The notes beneath the pieces are model-generated. The model saw nothing but the letters and a program-made list of their open reading frames with translations. It did no database searches and was not told the origin of the DNA. Below are positions 9,701-18,817 of a stretch of DNA of 64,000 nt, one piece after another. Positions within the stretch are counted from its first letter, which is position 1. Each line of letters starts with the position of its first letter. Both the position numbers and the translations under genes were made by a program. Source of the DNA: Pseudomonadota bacterium (GTDB lineage Bacteria > Bdellovibrionota_B > Oligoflexia > Silvanigrellales > Silvanigrellaceae). The stretch covers positions 1-64,000 of the forward strand of contig RFOM01000011.1 of assembly GCA_009926615.1 (NCBI GenBank), read 5' to 3'.

Positions 9701-10054
9701 ATGTCTGCAGTTGATAAGTATCGGAAACGGGTGACTTGGGCGTATCTTTGCATTCCGGCTGCACTCGCAGCCTGCAGTCTCAGGTCCCGTCAGCCCGACG
9801 CGGACAGAGTGCCAGTTGCTGCGCCTACATTAACTCCGGTTCAGACGCCCGCCGGCCAACCGGACGGCAGGAGTTTGGATGTCCCTTTTGACGGAAGCAA
9901 ACCCGAGGCACTCGGGACTGCTGCTCCCGTGAACGGAGAACCTCAGCCTGCGGCTGAGCCGTTGAAAGAGTCTCCGGCAGGCAGCGGAAAGGTCTTTGAC
10001 GTTTACGCCATGCTGCAGGGATCCGCACCTGCCTGCGACGGAGAAAAACAATGA
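9701..10054 (+). CDS. Small Pro/Ala-rich lipoprotein, function unknown
   Basis: A 117-residue predicted lipoprotein: short charged N-terminus, hydrophobic stretch and lipobox LAAC with Cys about residue 25 and Ser at +2. The mature part is low-complexity and rich in Pro, Ala and Gly, probably disordered, ending in a short segment with one more Cys. ATG at 9701 has GGGAG 8 bases upstream. The stop overlaps the next start as ATGA at 10051, so the two lipoproteins are translationally coupled and may work together. No family recognised. Confidence 0.65.
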   Translation: MSAVDKYRKRVTWAYLCIPAALAACSLRSRQPDADRVPVAAPTLTPVQTPAGQPDGRSLDVPFDGSKPEALGTAAPVNGEPQPAAEPLKESPAGSGKVFDVYAMLQGSAPACDGEKQ

Positions 10055-11133
10055 AAATCTTCACAGGGACTCAGCGCACTTTCCGGATTGTTGCCGGTTT
10101 GATTTTGATTGCGTCAGCGTCGCTTCATTGGGGTTGTACCCGAAATTCGGGAGTCAAATCGATTCGCTCGGATGACTGGTTTCGCTCGGGAGTCGATCGG
10201 TTTTATCTTGCAACCGTTCCGGTCCCCTACAGGTCGGCGGAAAATCCGCGTGTCTACATCGGTCAGGAAATACTGGTGGGAGTGGGATGTTTTGGTGAAC
10301 CGCGAAACCCTGCGGCTCAGGTAACGATACCGGATGAAAAATGTGCTTCAAAAACGTCCAAGGTGGCGTTGAACGAGCGCATTCGTTTGCAGGACTTTCC
10401 GATGGCCGCGAACCCTTCCCGTCCTTCTGCCGGTGAATGCGTTCTGCTGCTCGGACCCGAGGAGCTGGTCAAAATCGCAAAATCACAGCCCGAAAAACTG
10501 AACGCGCCCGCAGCTTCGGCCGCGGCGGTGACTGCTGCGGTTGCAACGAACGCCTGCGGACTGTCATTGGCTCTCGGCACGGCTTTTTTTGTGCAGAAGA
10601 GTGCTGTTTCCGGAGCAATTGCGGGTGACAAAGAGGGAGTTGCCTATGCCAGAAAGATGCTCAACTATTTCGGAGAAAACAATCTGATTCCCTCATTCCT
10701 CAACAACGAACATCCCGTTTACGCCCTGAAAACCAACGAGAGCCTGCAGGGCAAATCTCCCGAGGAATTGCAGAAGCTCGAAAAGATTTTGGTCGGACAG
10801 GCGGTTCTGCCCTGCAGTGTGTATGAAAAGTCGGTATGGGAACTGCTCGGTGCCGCAAACAGGAATGACGTCAGAAAAGTTTTTTTCGCTGCCATGGCAG
10901 AGGCAGACAGACGGACCTCGTTGCGGGTGCGTCAGGGGATGTTCTTCGGCGAATTTTCAAATGCGCTTCAGAAGGGTCAATTGCGGTCGGCAGCCGCGAT
11001 TTACAATCCCATTTTTGCCTACGAATTTAACCGCAATGTCGATGCCCGTGCTTCACAGGGATGGGGCGGATTCGGTGTGCAGAAATTTTTTGACGAAATC
11101 CGTAAGATTAATTCTGAACTGGCTTCACTTTGA
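10051..11133 (+). CDS. Predicted lipoprotein, function unknown
   Basis: A 360-residue exported protein with N-terminal signal (TFRIVAGLILIASASL) and a lipobox-like LHWGC, making it a probable lipoprotein. Mature residues contain several Cys, including pairs near residues 74-97 and 141-167, which could form disulfides in the periplasm. The C-terminal half is helical and charged. I do not recognise a domain. The ATG overlaps the preceding lipoprotein gene by 4 bases, so the pair forms an operon. Its 3' end overlaps the convergent methyltransferase gene by 9 bp. Confidence 0.7.
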   Translation: MKIFTGTQRTFRIVAGLILIASASLHWGCTRNSGVKSIRSDDWFRSGVDRFYLATVPVPYRSAENPRVYIGQEILVGVGCFGEPRNPAAQVTIPDEKCASKTSKVALNERIRLQDFPMAANPSRPSAGECVLLLGPEELVKIAKSQPEKLNAPAASAAAVTAAVATNACGLSLALGTAFFVQKSAVSGAIAGDKEGVAYARKMLNYFGENNLIPSFLNNEHPVYALKTNESLQGKSPEELQKLEKILVGQAVLPCSVYEKSVWELLGAANRNDVRKVFFAAMAEADRRTSLRVRQGMFFGEFSNALQKGQLRSAAAIYNPIFAYEFNRNVDARASQGWGGFGVQKFFDEIRKINSELASL

Positions 11134-11826
11134 GCTTCCGTCCGTGCGTTGAATGCGGACTACCGGAGTGCCTCTCACGCGGCAGATTTCGGTGCATTCG
11201 AACTTCCCGCCGGCCGATTTTTGCAATTCGTTCAGCTGATCAATTCCCTGAACGGAGAGGTCTTTGAGTAATACGTAAGCCTGCCCGCGCGGCGCAAGGC
11301 AGTGAAAAAGTGCACTGCAAAGTTCACTGAAGCTGCCGTCGAGCAAAAAATGGCAGCGGTTTCGGAAATCAGAGTTTCCGACGGATCCGGTTTCGCGTCT
11401 GAAGTAAGGCGGATTGCACAAAATGAGATTGAAGCGTTCACTGAAGTCCGACAATTGCGGAATGTCACGATAATTGATGCAGCGGAATTGGAACGGTTTG
11501 TCGGCTGTGCCGGTTATTTTTCGATTGGTTTCAAAATAGTTTTCATATTCCTGCTGCACATCCGCAAAAACGGCCGATTCGATTTTTTCGGCCATCCAGT
11601 AATGCAGTTCAAAACCCAAAACACCGCATCCGCAACACAAATCGAGTACTCTTAACTTTTCTGCGGGCTGAGACACGCTGCGAAGAAAAGTTCCGAGCCG
11701 CCACATGAGCTCGATGGAATCAAGCGAATACCTGTATTCGGGAGGTTGCGCGTAACGGAAGGTGAACGGCTTTGTCTTCCAGTCGAGTTTGCGTTTCCAC
11801 ACGTCGTCTTCCGGCTGATTTACCAT
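11125..11826 (-). CDS. Class I SAM methyltransferase with NPPY motif (TrmN6/YfiC-like)
   Basis: Rossmann-fold S-adenosylmethionine methyltransferase of 233 residues. SAM motif I is VLDLCCGCGVLGFEL and motif IV is ILCNPPYF, the NPPY signature of amino-methyltransferases acting on adenine or other planar nitrogens. Size and order resemble TrmN6, which makes m6A in tRNA-Val, but the substrate is an inference. The ATG at 11826 lies one base after the stop of the PEGA gene, so translation is coupled within a three-gene operon (kinase, PEGA protein, methyltransferase). A functional link to the envelope proteins is not obvious. Confidence 0.8.
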   Translation of the reverse strand: MVNQPEDDVWKRKLDWKTKPFTFRYAQPPEYRYSLDSIELMWRLGTFLRSVSQPAEKLRVLDLCCGCGVLGFELHYWMAEKIESAVFADVQQEYENYFETNRKITGTADKPFQFRCINYRDIPQLSDFSERFNLILCNPPYFRRETGSVGNSDFRNRCHFLLDGSFSELCSALFHCLAPRGQAYVLLKDLSVQGIDQLNELQKSAGGKFECTEICRVRGTPVVRIQRTDGSSK

Positions 11827-11827
11827 T

Positions 11828-13600
11828 TCAGTCCAGCCTGATTCTCAGACCGAGGGCAATTCCGCCCTCAGCGGTGGTCCCCAAGGCGACCTTATATTTT
11901 TGTTCCTCGGGCGATATAAGCCGGTACTCACTGCGTTTGCGCTTGCTGCTTCCCGAGCCTGATCCCAAATAAATGAAGGCATCTATCACGCCGATTGCGT
12001 ACAGGCCGCCGGCAGCGATCAGCGCATAATTTGAATAGTCCGTTAATTTTTTGAGATGTGCCTCGCGCTTGAGTTCAATATCTTCTTTTTCAGTCTCGGA
12101 AAGCTCTGTTTCTTCGGCTCTCTGTGAGTCGAAGAGTTTTTTGTCTTTTGGAATATTGTAGAGCCTGTAGGTCAAACCAAAGCCAAGCGCTCCGCCTTCG
12201 GCGAGCAGAAAAATTGTTCCCTTAATATTGTGTGAGTTTTGAAATTGTCCGATGCCGAAGGGCAACAATGCCAAAAATGCGCTTCCGCCGGAGTCTTTGC
12301 GGCGACGTGATTTGGATGCCCGCGCAGGCCTTGAATCCGAACGCACAACGTCTCCGGCCTCTTCCTCTTCTTCGTAGGGATCCGGAGCGCCGTAGGCGGG
12401 CGGAGGGGGTGTGTAGGCAGGAACCTGAGAATAGGGATCCGGATATCCGTAGGGTTGCGGAGCTTGGTAAACAGGCGGCGGTGCATACACCGGAGGCGGA
12501 TAAGAATATTGAGGCGCAGGATAAGCGGGTGGCTGCGGAGCCTGATACTGCGGGGGAGGAGCGTACTGCGGAGGCGGCTGGCTGTACTGCGGTTGCGGTT
12601 GCGCGTATTGCGGTGCCGGTTCCTGAAAATATTGGTCGGTAAAGTTTTTGCGGGCCTTGTTGGCTTTTTTTTCAGCCGGCAGCGGCTGGTTGAAGTCCAG
12701 TGCGGCGCGCGGCTGTTCGGCTGACTGACGCTGACCGCTGCGGGACTGACTGTTGTTATTCTTCGGCCGTGAAGCCTGTGCCTGTTTTGGTTTTGCTGCT
12801 CCCATTTTTGCGAGATTTATCGAAAGAGTTGTGACCTGTCCTTTTTGGACCCGAACTTTTATTTCCTGAGTTTCGTATCCCTCGGCGCTGATGCTCAGTT
12901 GCTGCACACCTGCGTCCAGTGAAATTTTTTGATTTGCTGCTCCGATGAATATTCCGTTGGCAAAGAGAGTTGCCCGCGGAGCGTTAACCTTTACAAGCAC
13001 ACCCGTAAATGCCGCCGGCGCTGCCCGCGGAGCCGGCTGCTGCTTTCGGGCCGGAGGTTCGGGAGGCGGGGTCGCTGCCGCTGCGCGGCTTTTACCGCGA
13101 GGAGGGCGTGTGCCGCGGCTTTCTGCTGCGGCTGCCTGTTGCGGCTGCACTTGCGCAGCTGCTCTGCCGCCTGCGCCTGTCTGTGCACCCGCAGCGGCTC
13201 TGCTTTTCTTGAGAGACTCGAAATAAGGCTCGACGCTCGGGTCAAGCAGAAAGCGCTTGTCGAGTTTGGCCTTCGGATTTGCGCTGATGATTTGATTAAA
13301 AGCGACGTCGGCGCGACTCCGGTTGCCGAGCATGAATTGTGTGACTCCGTAGAGTTCGCGGGCATCTTCGAGTTCTTTGCCTTTCAGGCGGGGCTTGGGA
13401 AAAAGGTCCGGTTCAAGCATCTTTACAGTCGCCGGCAAATCACCGTTGACGAATGCTTTGCGGGCATTCGCTACGCCGGCCGCAAGTGCAGCCGATGCCG
13501 TTGCGAGGTTCAAAACAAGGATGACAAATACAAACGCGGCGAGTGTCGAAGCCGGCTTCAGCAATGCGCTTAAATTTGTAGTGTCAAATCGCCTGTTCAA
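11828..13600 (-). CDS. PEGA-domain membrane/envelope protein with long Pro/Gln/Tyr-rich linker
   Basis: About 590 residues. It starts with a signal-like hydrophobic segment (ending ASAALAAG), then a helical TPR-like section with ARELYGVTQFMLGNRS. An Ala/Pro/Arg-rich linker follows, then a PEGA domain (VKVNAPRATLFANG, SAEGYETQEI), and a striking low-complexity stretch of repeated PQY, QPP and YAPPP units of about 100 residues. Near the C-terminus two hydrophobic segments (FLALLPFGIGQF and YALIAAGGLYAIGVI) suggest membrane anchoring. The TTG at 13600 is chosen as start because GGGAGGA precedes it; the longer frame to 13663 lies inside the kinase gene. Only one base separates it from the kinase stop. 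Confidence 0.75.
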   Translation of the reverse strand: MNRRFDTTNLSALLKPASTLAAFVFVILVLNLATASAALAAGVANARKAFVNGDLPATVKMLEPDLFPKPRLKGKELEDARELYGVTQFMLGNRSRADVAFNQIISANPKAKLDKRFLLDPSVEPYFESLKKSRAAAGAQTGAGGRAAAQVQPQQAAAAESRGTRPPRGKSRAAAATPPPEPPARKQQPAPRAAPAAFTGVLVKVNAPRATLFANGIFIGAANQKISLDAGVQQLSISAEGYETQEIKVRVQKGQVTTLSINLAKMGAAKPKQAQASRPKNNNSQSRSGQRQSAEQPRAALDFNQPLPAEKKANKARKNFTDQYFQEPAPQYAQPQPQYSQPPPQYAPPPQYQAPQPPAYPAPQYSYPPPVYAPPPVYQAPQPYGYPDPYSQVPAYTPPPPAYGAPDPYEEEEEAGDVVRSDSRPARASKSRRRKDSGGSAFLALLPFGIGQFQNSHNIKGTIFLLAEGGALGFGLTYRLYNIPKDKKLFDSQRAEETELSETEKEDIELKREAHLKKLTDYSNYALIAAGGLYAIGVIDAFIYLGSGSGSSKRKRSEYRLISPEEQKYKVALGTTAEGGIALGLRIRLD

Positions 13601-13601
13601 A

Positions 13602-15728
13602 TCAATTGTTCCTCCCGAAGCCGGAGGAATCCGTGTTGTTCGGCAACGGCCGCAGAACATCACGATCTGCGGTATGTCCTTTGAGTCTTGTGCTGCGAAC
13701 TTCTTTGGGACAAGCCGCTGTTGCCTTATCCTTCTTGGGAAGGTTGATTGTAACCGGTGTTTTTTGTCCTGCTTTCAGTGTGACCCGCTGCTGGGCAGAT
13801 TCGAAACTGTCTGATTCGGGACAATGGGGTTCAGCTTTAATTATTGCGCTGCCGGCTTTAAGAGATCCGTTGGCAGCCTCGGAAAACTCTCTTTGTTGCG
13901 GCTTTGTTTCGCTGTAACCCAAAAAGTGCTCATCTCTCTTTGGCGGATAATAAACAGACAGCTTGACTGTGAAATCTACGTTGGTTTTTACGACGACGAT
14001 TGGCGCAAGAGTCTCTGCTGCCGCGTTTTTGGGAACGGCTGTTGCTCTTGGTGCCGGCTTTGACGCGGCCGCCGAAGAAGATTTCGTTTTGACCGGATTG
14101 CGGACCGTTTTTGATTGCTGCACAGGAGCAGGTTTTGGTTTTTGCTGGAGCGGCGAAGTCGTTGGTCGCGATGCCGGCGTTTTATTCGGCACCGTTGTTT
14201 TCACTGGTGCCCGTGTCTTGACCGGCAGCGGAGTTTTGCCGGCTGCGGGTGCTGGTAAACGAGCAGACGCAGAAGGGGTCGGCCGCTCTATAACGACTGC
14301 TGCGGGAACCGGTTCAGTTGGTCGAACGAACGGTGCCGGTGTTTCCGAAGATGGAAGTTGATTGTCTGCCGTATTCCTTGCCGTTCCGGTTTCACTGAGC
14401 AGCTGTCTGAGAGTTTCGCGGTTTTTAATTCCGAAAGCCAAGATCACGGCGCACGCAACCGAAACGAAAAGAACAAACAGCGGAAAGCCAGATGCCTTGG
14501 CCTTGGCGATTGAGTGCGGCGGCACGGCTGCGGCCTGCGGTTTGCGGATTTGCTCCCGTGGTGTTTTGTGCGGCGTAGGAGCGGGTAAAATACGCGGCGT
14601 GTCCTGTGCCGTCTGCTTTTGAGAAGGAGTCTGAACCTGAAGTTGAAGCGGCTGCTGTTGCTGTTGCTGCGGCGGCTGTTCAGCCGGCCGCATTGTTTCA
14701 GGAGCGGCAAACGGCTCTGGTTCTTCTTTTGAAAGGTGAATCTCTTCGTCCGGATTTTTAACAATCTCTGCGACGCGGGTTTTTTCGGAAGAATCTTCTG
14801 TGAGCAGCGGAGAACGTTTAATCGTCGAATTGAACAGGTTCGGGTTTTTAAATCCGTCATGAATCATTGCCGCGGATATTTGAACTTCATTGCGTGAGAT
14901 AAACAATGCCAATTCGTGAACGATTTGGGCCGCATTCTGAGGCCTGTCTTCGGGATTTGCGCGTAAACATTTTCTGACAATTGAATCCAGTTCAAGCGGA
15001 ACCGACGGGCGAATCCGGTTGAGCGGCGGAATTTGAGCCTGAGTGATTTTGATGGCCAAATCGGTCGGGTTGCTTGAACGGAACGGCAGCTGACCGGTCA
15101 GAAGCTCAAAGAGGATGACGCCGAACGAAAATATATCGCTGCGCGTGTCGACCTTTGTTCCGCTAACCTGTTCGGGTGATGCGTAGGTAAGCGAGCCGAT
15201 AAACTGCCCTGCCTGTGTCATGGCGGAGTCGAACGGTCTCGCCACACCGAAGTCGGTGAGCTTGACGTCGCCGCCGTTTGAGACAAGCACGTTGTCAGGC
15301 TTCAAATCACGATGAACAACCTGATGCCCGTGAGCTGCGCCGATGCCTCTCGCAATTTCATGTCCTACGAGCGCGGCAAGCACGGGATTTAGATAGGGAT
15401 TGGTACGGTTCATGTACTGACGCAGAGCCAGTGTAAGACTTTGTCCGTCTATGAATTCACTGACAATAAAAAGTTGGTTTTGGCTGTTAACACCAATATC
15501 GTAGATTCTGACGACGTTTGGATGATCAATTCGGGCTGCGAGCTTGGCTTCCTGATTGAATCTGACGGACAGGTCCGGATCCGACGTCAGGTGTTCGTGA
15601 AGAATTTTAAGCGCAACAATTCGTTGCAGCCGTTGGTCATAAGCGCGATAAACAGTTGCCATCGCGCCCGACCCGACTCTTGCTTCAATTCTGTAACGCT
15701 CGTCAGATATTTCCCGCTCCGAGGACAA
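13602..15728 (-). CDS. Serine/threonine protein kinase, PknB-type, with transmembrane segment and C-terminal PEGA-like region
   Basis: Eukaryotic-type (Hanks) kinase of 708 residues. The N-terminal catalytic domain has glycine loop GSGAMATVY, the VAIK-like Lys in VALKIL, catalytic loop HRDLKPDN near residue 140 and DFG near 156. A Pro/Gln-rich linker leads to one membrane helix (FPLFVLFVSVACAVILAFG) near residue 420, then a Pro/Ala/Thr-rich stalk and a C-terminal beta region with NGSLKAGSAIIKAE that looks like a degenerate PEGA domain. The layout is cytoplasmic kinase, periplasmic sensor. The TTG start at 15728 is preceded by AGAGGAG. It heads the kinase-PEGA-methyltransferase operon. Confidence 0.88.
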   Translation of the reverse strand: MSSEREISDERYRIEARVGSGAMATVYRAYDQRLQRIVALKILHEHLTSDPDLSVRFNQEAKLAARIDHPNVVRIYDIGVNSQNQLFIVSEFIDGQSLTLALRQYMNRTNPYLNPVLAALVGHEIARGIGAAHGHQVVHRDLKPDNVLVSNGGDVKLTDFGVARPFDSAMTQAGQFIGSLTYASPEQVSGTKVDTRSDIFSFGVILFELLTGQLPFRSSNPTDLAIKITQAQIPPLNRIRPSVPLELDSIVRKCLRANPEDRPQNAAQIVHELALFISRNEVQISAAMIHDGFKNPNLFNSTIKRSPLLTEDSSEKTRVAEIVKNPDEEIHLSKEEPEPFAAPETMRPAEQPPQQQQQQPLQLQVQTPSQKQTAQDTPRILPAPTPHKTPREQIRKPQAAAVPPHSIAKAKASGFPLFVLFVSVACAVILAFGIKNRETLRQLLSETGTARNTADNQLPSSETPAPFVRPTEPVPAAVVIERPTPSASARLPAPAAGKTPLPVKTRAPVKTTVPNKTPASRPTTSPLQQKPKPAPVQQSKTVRNPVKTKSSSAAASKPAPRATAVPKNAAAETLAPIVVVKTNVDFTVKLSVYYPPKRDEHFLGYSETKPQQREFSEAANGSLKAGSAIIKAEPHCPESDSFESAQQRVTLKAGQKTPVTINLPKKDKATAACPKEVRSTRLKGHTADRDVLRPLPNNTDSSGFGRNN

Positions 15729-15844
15729 CCTCCGACTCCTCTCCCTCTCTGCAAGTTACGAACAACAATCGGAAGAAATTCAGGGAACTCAAGTTTGTGT
15801 AAAAAAGAACGAAAAGAGGAAAATTTGGCAGTACCGGAGGACCT

Positions 15845-16756
15845 GTGGTTATCCATTCGAAGCCCAAATCAATCGCTGTCCTTCTTGTTGCGATAACAGC
15901 AACTGGTTGCTGGCCGATGAAACAAAAAACACAAGAGTCGGAACTCGACGCAATTACAGCCGCCAGCAAACGGCTGTTCGGACAAAACGTCCGAGGCTAC
16001 ATGTGGGCGCTGACAACGGACAGTCCGGCGCTTTTCGCTCAGGCTCCGGCCATGCTCGGCGCTACTGGCGAGTCGGGACTTGCGTATGATCCTTTTGCAG
16101 AACAGGACGTTGTCGCAACGCCCGCTGCGGCTCCTCAGGCAGCGAACGCATCGCCCGTGAAACCTCCGGTCGTGTTCGCGGGAGGCAAGACTGTTTCCGT
16201 CGGAAAGCTGGACGGGTTGGCCGGCCCTCTGTACCAGTGTTGGTATTACGCGGAAACCCCCAATTTTACGAGACTTGAAGGAGAAGCTTTGCGTTCTCTT
16301 TTCATGGACAAGTTGAAAACAAAAAAAGTGAACAACAGTTTTATAAATATTGAAAAGTTGTCCGAAGAAATCGGCCGGAGCGAAATGCTCAGGCAGTTGG
16401 AGTCTTTTGCGCTCGCCGCTTTGCCGGGTACATGCTTTTTGTTCAGCAGCGTAGGACCGCTCAAAGGAACTGCCAAAGGGGCGCTGTCCAATGCATTCTG
16501 CTCAATATCGATGGCTTCTTTGGGGAACGTTCGTAAAGCGCAGAGCGACGGGTGGGGCAGTGACAAGGCGCGACTGCAAATCCAAAACCAGTTGAAGCAA
16601 AAAGCGGGAGAACTTGAGGAGGTGAACTGGGAGGTCCTCGCGACTCTGCGCGAAAAAATCAAAGACTACAACAGCACCAAAAAATTTGCGGACACGACTC
16701 AGGTTCAGTGTCCGCTCAATGAATCATGGGTTGCCGAACTTATCGGCCGCAAATAA
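15845..16756 (+). CDS. Predicted lipoprotein, function unknown
   Basis: A 303-residue protein with a lipoprotein signal: basic N-terminus, VLLVAIT and lipobox TATGC with Cys at about residue 22 and Trp at +2. Mature region starts with charged helix, then an Ala/Pro-rich linker near residues 80-105, then a mostly helical C-terminal half with isolated Cys residues (CWYY, TCFLF, AFCS, VQCP) that could pair in the periplasm. No family recognised. GTG at 15845 follows GGAGG by 4 bases. It is divergent from the kinase operon and convergent with fliW. Confidence 0.7.
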   Translation: MVIHSKPKSIAVLLVAITATGCWPMKQKTQESELDAITAASKRLFGQNVRGYMWALTTDSPALFAQAPAMLGATGESGLAYDPFAEQDVVATPAAAPQAANASPVKPPVVFAGGKTVSVGKLDGLAGPLYQCWYYAETPNFTRLEGEALRSLFMDKLKTKKVNNSFINIEKLSEEIGRSEMLRQLESFALAALPGTCFLFSSVGPLKGTAKGALSNAFCSISMASLGNVRKAQSDGWGSDKARLQIQNQLKQKAGELEEVNWEVLATLREKIKDYNSTKKFADTTQVQCPLNESWVAELIGRK

Positions 16757-16761
16757 ACTTT

Positions 16762-17283
16762 TCAGCCCTTTGATGTCCCTTTGCCGAGTTCCTCTGAAGC
16801 GCTCTGCTGAGCGGCTTTTTTGATCTCGGTCTGGAGATCTTTTTTGGCGTATTTCTTGATTTCTTCCATGATGAAGTGCTTGGTCTGGTACTGAGCATCC
16901 TTCACGATGACTTGTTTTCCTGTGCGGTTCTTCAGGTTGAACACCAACGGAGCCTTCAGGTTGGCGCTCATCTTTTTGGGGTCGGAAGGAATCGTCACTA
17001 TCACCGAGATCACTGCGTCGTCCGGCGACTGCAACTTGAGAATTGAGATTTCTTCTTCTGTAACTTCAACTGTGTAATCGGGACGGAAGGTCAACGGACT
17101 GATGACAACGAAAGCCATTGAGCCGTCATCAAGCGACTGCAACCACTTGAAGGGTGAGTCTGCATCGTGATCCAAAAGAACATAGCGCATAAGCTCGGGG
17201 AATCCGACAAGGCCTTCCGGAAGTGAAATAACGTCGGCATCATCGACTTCGATTTCGCCGAAACGAGATGTCTGTACTTTCAA
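16762..17283 (-). CDS. fliW: Flagellar assembly factor FliW
   Basis: FliW binds flagellin and antagonises the translational regulator CsrA, coupling flagellin synthesis to filament assembly. The protein shows the family opening TSRFGEIEVDDADVISLPEGLVGFPE, the LLDHDADSPFKWLQSLDD block and the conserved AFVVISP strand. After the roughly 140-residue core there is a charged, helical C-terminal extension of about 30 residues. The TTG at 17283 is preferred because GGGAGG precedes it and it places the start as in other FliW proteins; an ATG at 17295 in the same frame is the alternative. No flagellar or csrA gene is adjacent. Confidence 0.88.
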   Translation of the reverse strand: MKVQTSRFGEIEVDDADVISLPEGLVGFPELMRYVLLDHDADSPFKWLQSLDDGSMAFVVISPLTFRPDYTVEVTEEEISILKLQSPDDAVISVIVTIPSDPKKMSANLKAPLVFNLKNRTGKQVIVKDAQYQTKHFIMEEIKKYAKKDLQTEIKKAAQQSASEELGKGTSKG

Positions 17284-17469
17284 GGGACCTCCCATAAGCC
17301 AAATAGCCTTCTCTACCGTACCCGAACTATCAGGTCTGCATTGAAGTTCCTGTTAATCCGCAGAAACTTCTCAGAGATCGACATTTTTAACGCTTGCTTT
17401 GGTTTTTCACTTACCAGAATAAATGACAAATAGAATATTCGCAACATCCCAAAGCAGACTTCTATTCTG

Positions 17470-18774
17470 TCAAAGTTTTGTTGGTAATTTCAGCGCCCAA
17501 GCTAAATTTATCCACAAGGTCCGGCAGGATTTTGTACGGGGGGACCAGTCAGTCCCCGCAGAACAGTGGGTCGGGACAGGGTTGCCCGAGACCTTTTCTT
17601 CATGTCGTCCGAAAGATAATGATATTGCGCTGTGATTTTCGGTTGTTGGATTCCATTCGATCTCGGTTTTGAGCGAGGTTCCGCGTGTTCCCGCATTGAT
17701 GAGGATTGGAAGTCGGACTTGGGGGATGGTGCCTGAGGGAGAACTGAATTCCTGAACGACACCTCGCAAGCGTATCGCCGGCCCTGATGTCGGCAGCTCC
17801 TTGGAAAAAGCAGCTTCGACACTCCACGCCGGAACGGCCGAGGCGCCTATCGAATTGCTGATTCTTTCTGCTGTCAGGGCAACTCCGTCTTCGCCGTCGG
17901 GTCTGTATTCAAAACAGGTGCTCAGGAAAAATAGCCGCCAGCGTGTTTCTTCTGAAGGGCTTAAAGGTGAAGCACGGAAAATGTCCGTAGCTCTCTGGGG
18001 TGATACCTTTCCGAGAATTCCGTCGCTGTCCGAGTACCATTCCAGCGCAAGGTCTCCTTTGGCTCTGAAAGGGGGAGATTCAAACTTTGCCGTCAGATGA
18101 GGTCTTGCCCGCTGAAGGCTGCTTGAGTTTCCTGAAGTACGGGGATTGGACAGATCCGACAAACCGTACTCGATGCGGGCCTCAATGCCGGAATTCGGTG
18201 CAGTGGCTTTCTGGAATGCCGGATGAATGGCGACTGCGATGCCCGAAAAAATTGAACGGCCTGCTTCACCTTTCAAAAGCGGGAAGTCACGCAAAAATCC
18301 GAAAGTTGTTTCAACGCTGCGATATTTTCCGTAGCTCAGGGTCAGATTATCCAGCACCGGCAATTCGCCGGCTGTTTGTCTCTGATTCGCGCTGCCGAAC
18401 AGGCTTTGCGCGAGGTACCAAGAGAAATCGCCCTGCCAGTTGGTTGCAAACTGATAAACGCCCTGAAGCCTGCCCGCAAAACCGCTTGACGCTTGGTTTC
18501 CGGTGACCAGTGATGATGCAGATTCGAGGCTGATTTGCGCGGCAAAATCTTCTTTTGAAAGAATGTCCCGAAAATCGTTGCGCAGCAAACTCATGCGGGC
18601 CGAATGACCCGAGCGGAGCAGTGAGGGCTTTTCCGCATTGGCTTTTTGAAGCGTATCCGCAAGTGCCGCGTCGCGTTCCGTTTGCAGGGTGCTGCAATCG
18701 GCTGTTCCCCAAAAAAACGACAAAAGGGCGATGCAGATGCAGTTTTTGCAGGCTGCGGACCATGAGGCCGGCAC
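17470..18774 (-). CDS. Predicted outer-membrane beta-barrel protein
   Basis: About 434 residues with a signal-like hydrophobic stretch (ICIALLSFFWG) and then alternating polar/apolar strands rich in aromatic residues, ending LWINLAWAL, compatible with an outer-membrane barrel. Repeated short strands such as FSWYLAQSLFG and SYGKYRSVETTFG support this. No specific porin or transporter family is recognised. The start is uncertain: the open frame extends to 18942, but the GTG at 18774 gives a signal peptide and does not overrun the divergent gene at 18818. A clear Shine-Dalgarno is lacking, so the start may be wrong by some residues. Confidence 0.6.
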   Translation of the reverse strand: MPASWSAACKNCICIALLSFFWGTADCSTLQTERDAALADTLQKANAEKPSLLRSGHSARMSLLRNDFRDILSKEDFAAQISLESASSLVTGNQASSGFAGRLQGVYQFATNWQGDFSWYLAQSLFGSANQRQTAGELPVLDNLTLSYGKYRSVETTFGFLRDFPLLKGEAGRSIFSGIAVAIHPAFQKATAPNSGIEARIEYGLSDLSNPRTSGNSSSLQRARPHLTAKFESPPFRAKGDLALEWYSDSDGILGKVSPQRATDIFRASPLSPSEETRWRLFFLSTCFEYRPDGEDGVALTAERISNSIGASAVPAWSVEAAFSKELPTSGPAIRLRGVVQEFSSPSGTIPQVRLPILINAGTRGTSLKTEIEWNPTTENHSAISLSFGRHEEKVSGNPVPTHCSAGTDWSPRTKSCRTLWINLAWALKLPTKL

Positions 18775-18817
18775 CCCGTTCTGCCGATATGCGGGTGTCA
18801 GGCAGGAGGAATAACCT

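Noticed and set aside
8901..9734. 277-codon plus-strand frame
   Set aside because: Antisense to the aminotransferase, whose PLP motifs are unambiguous.
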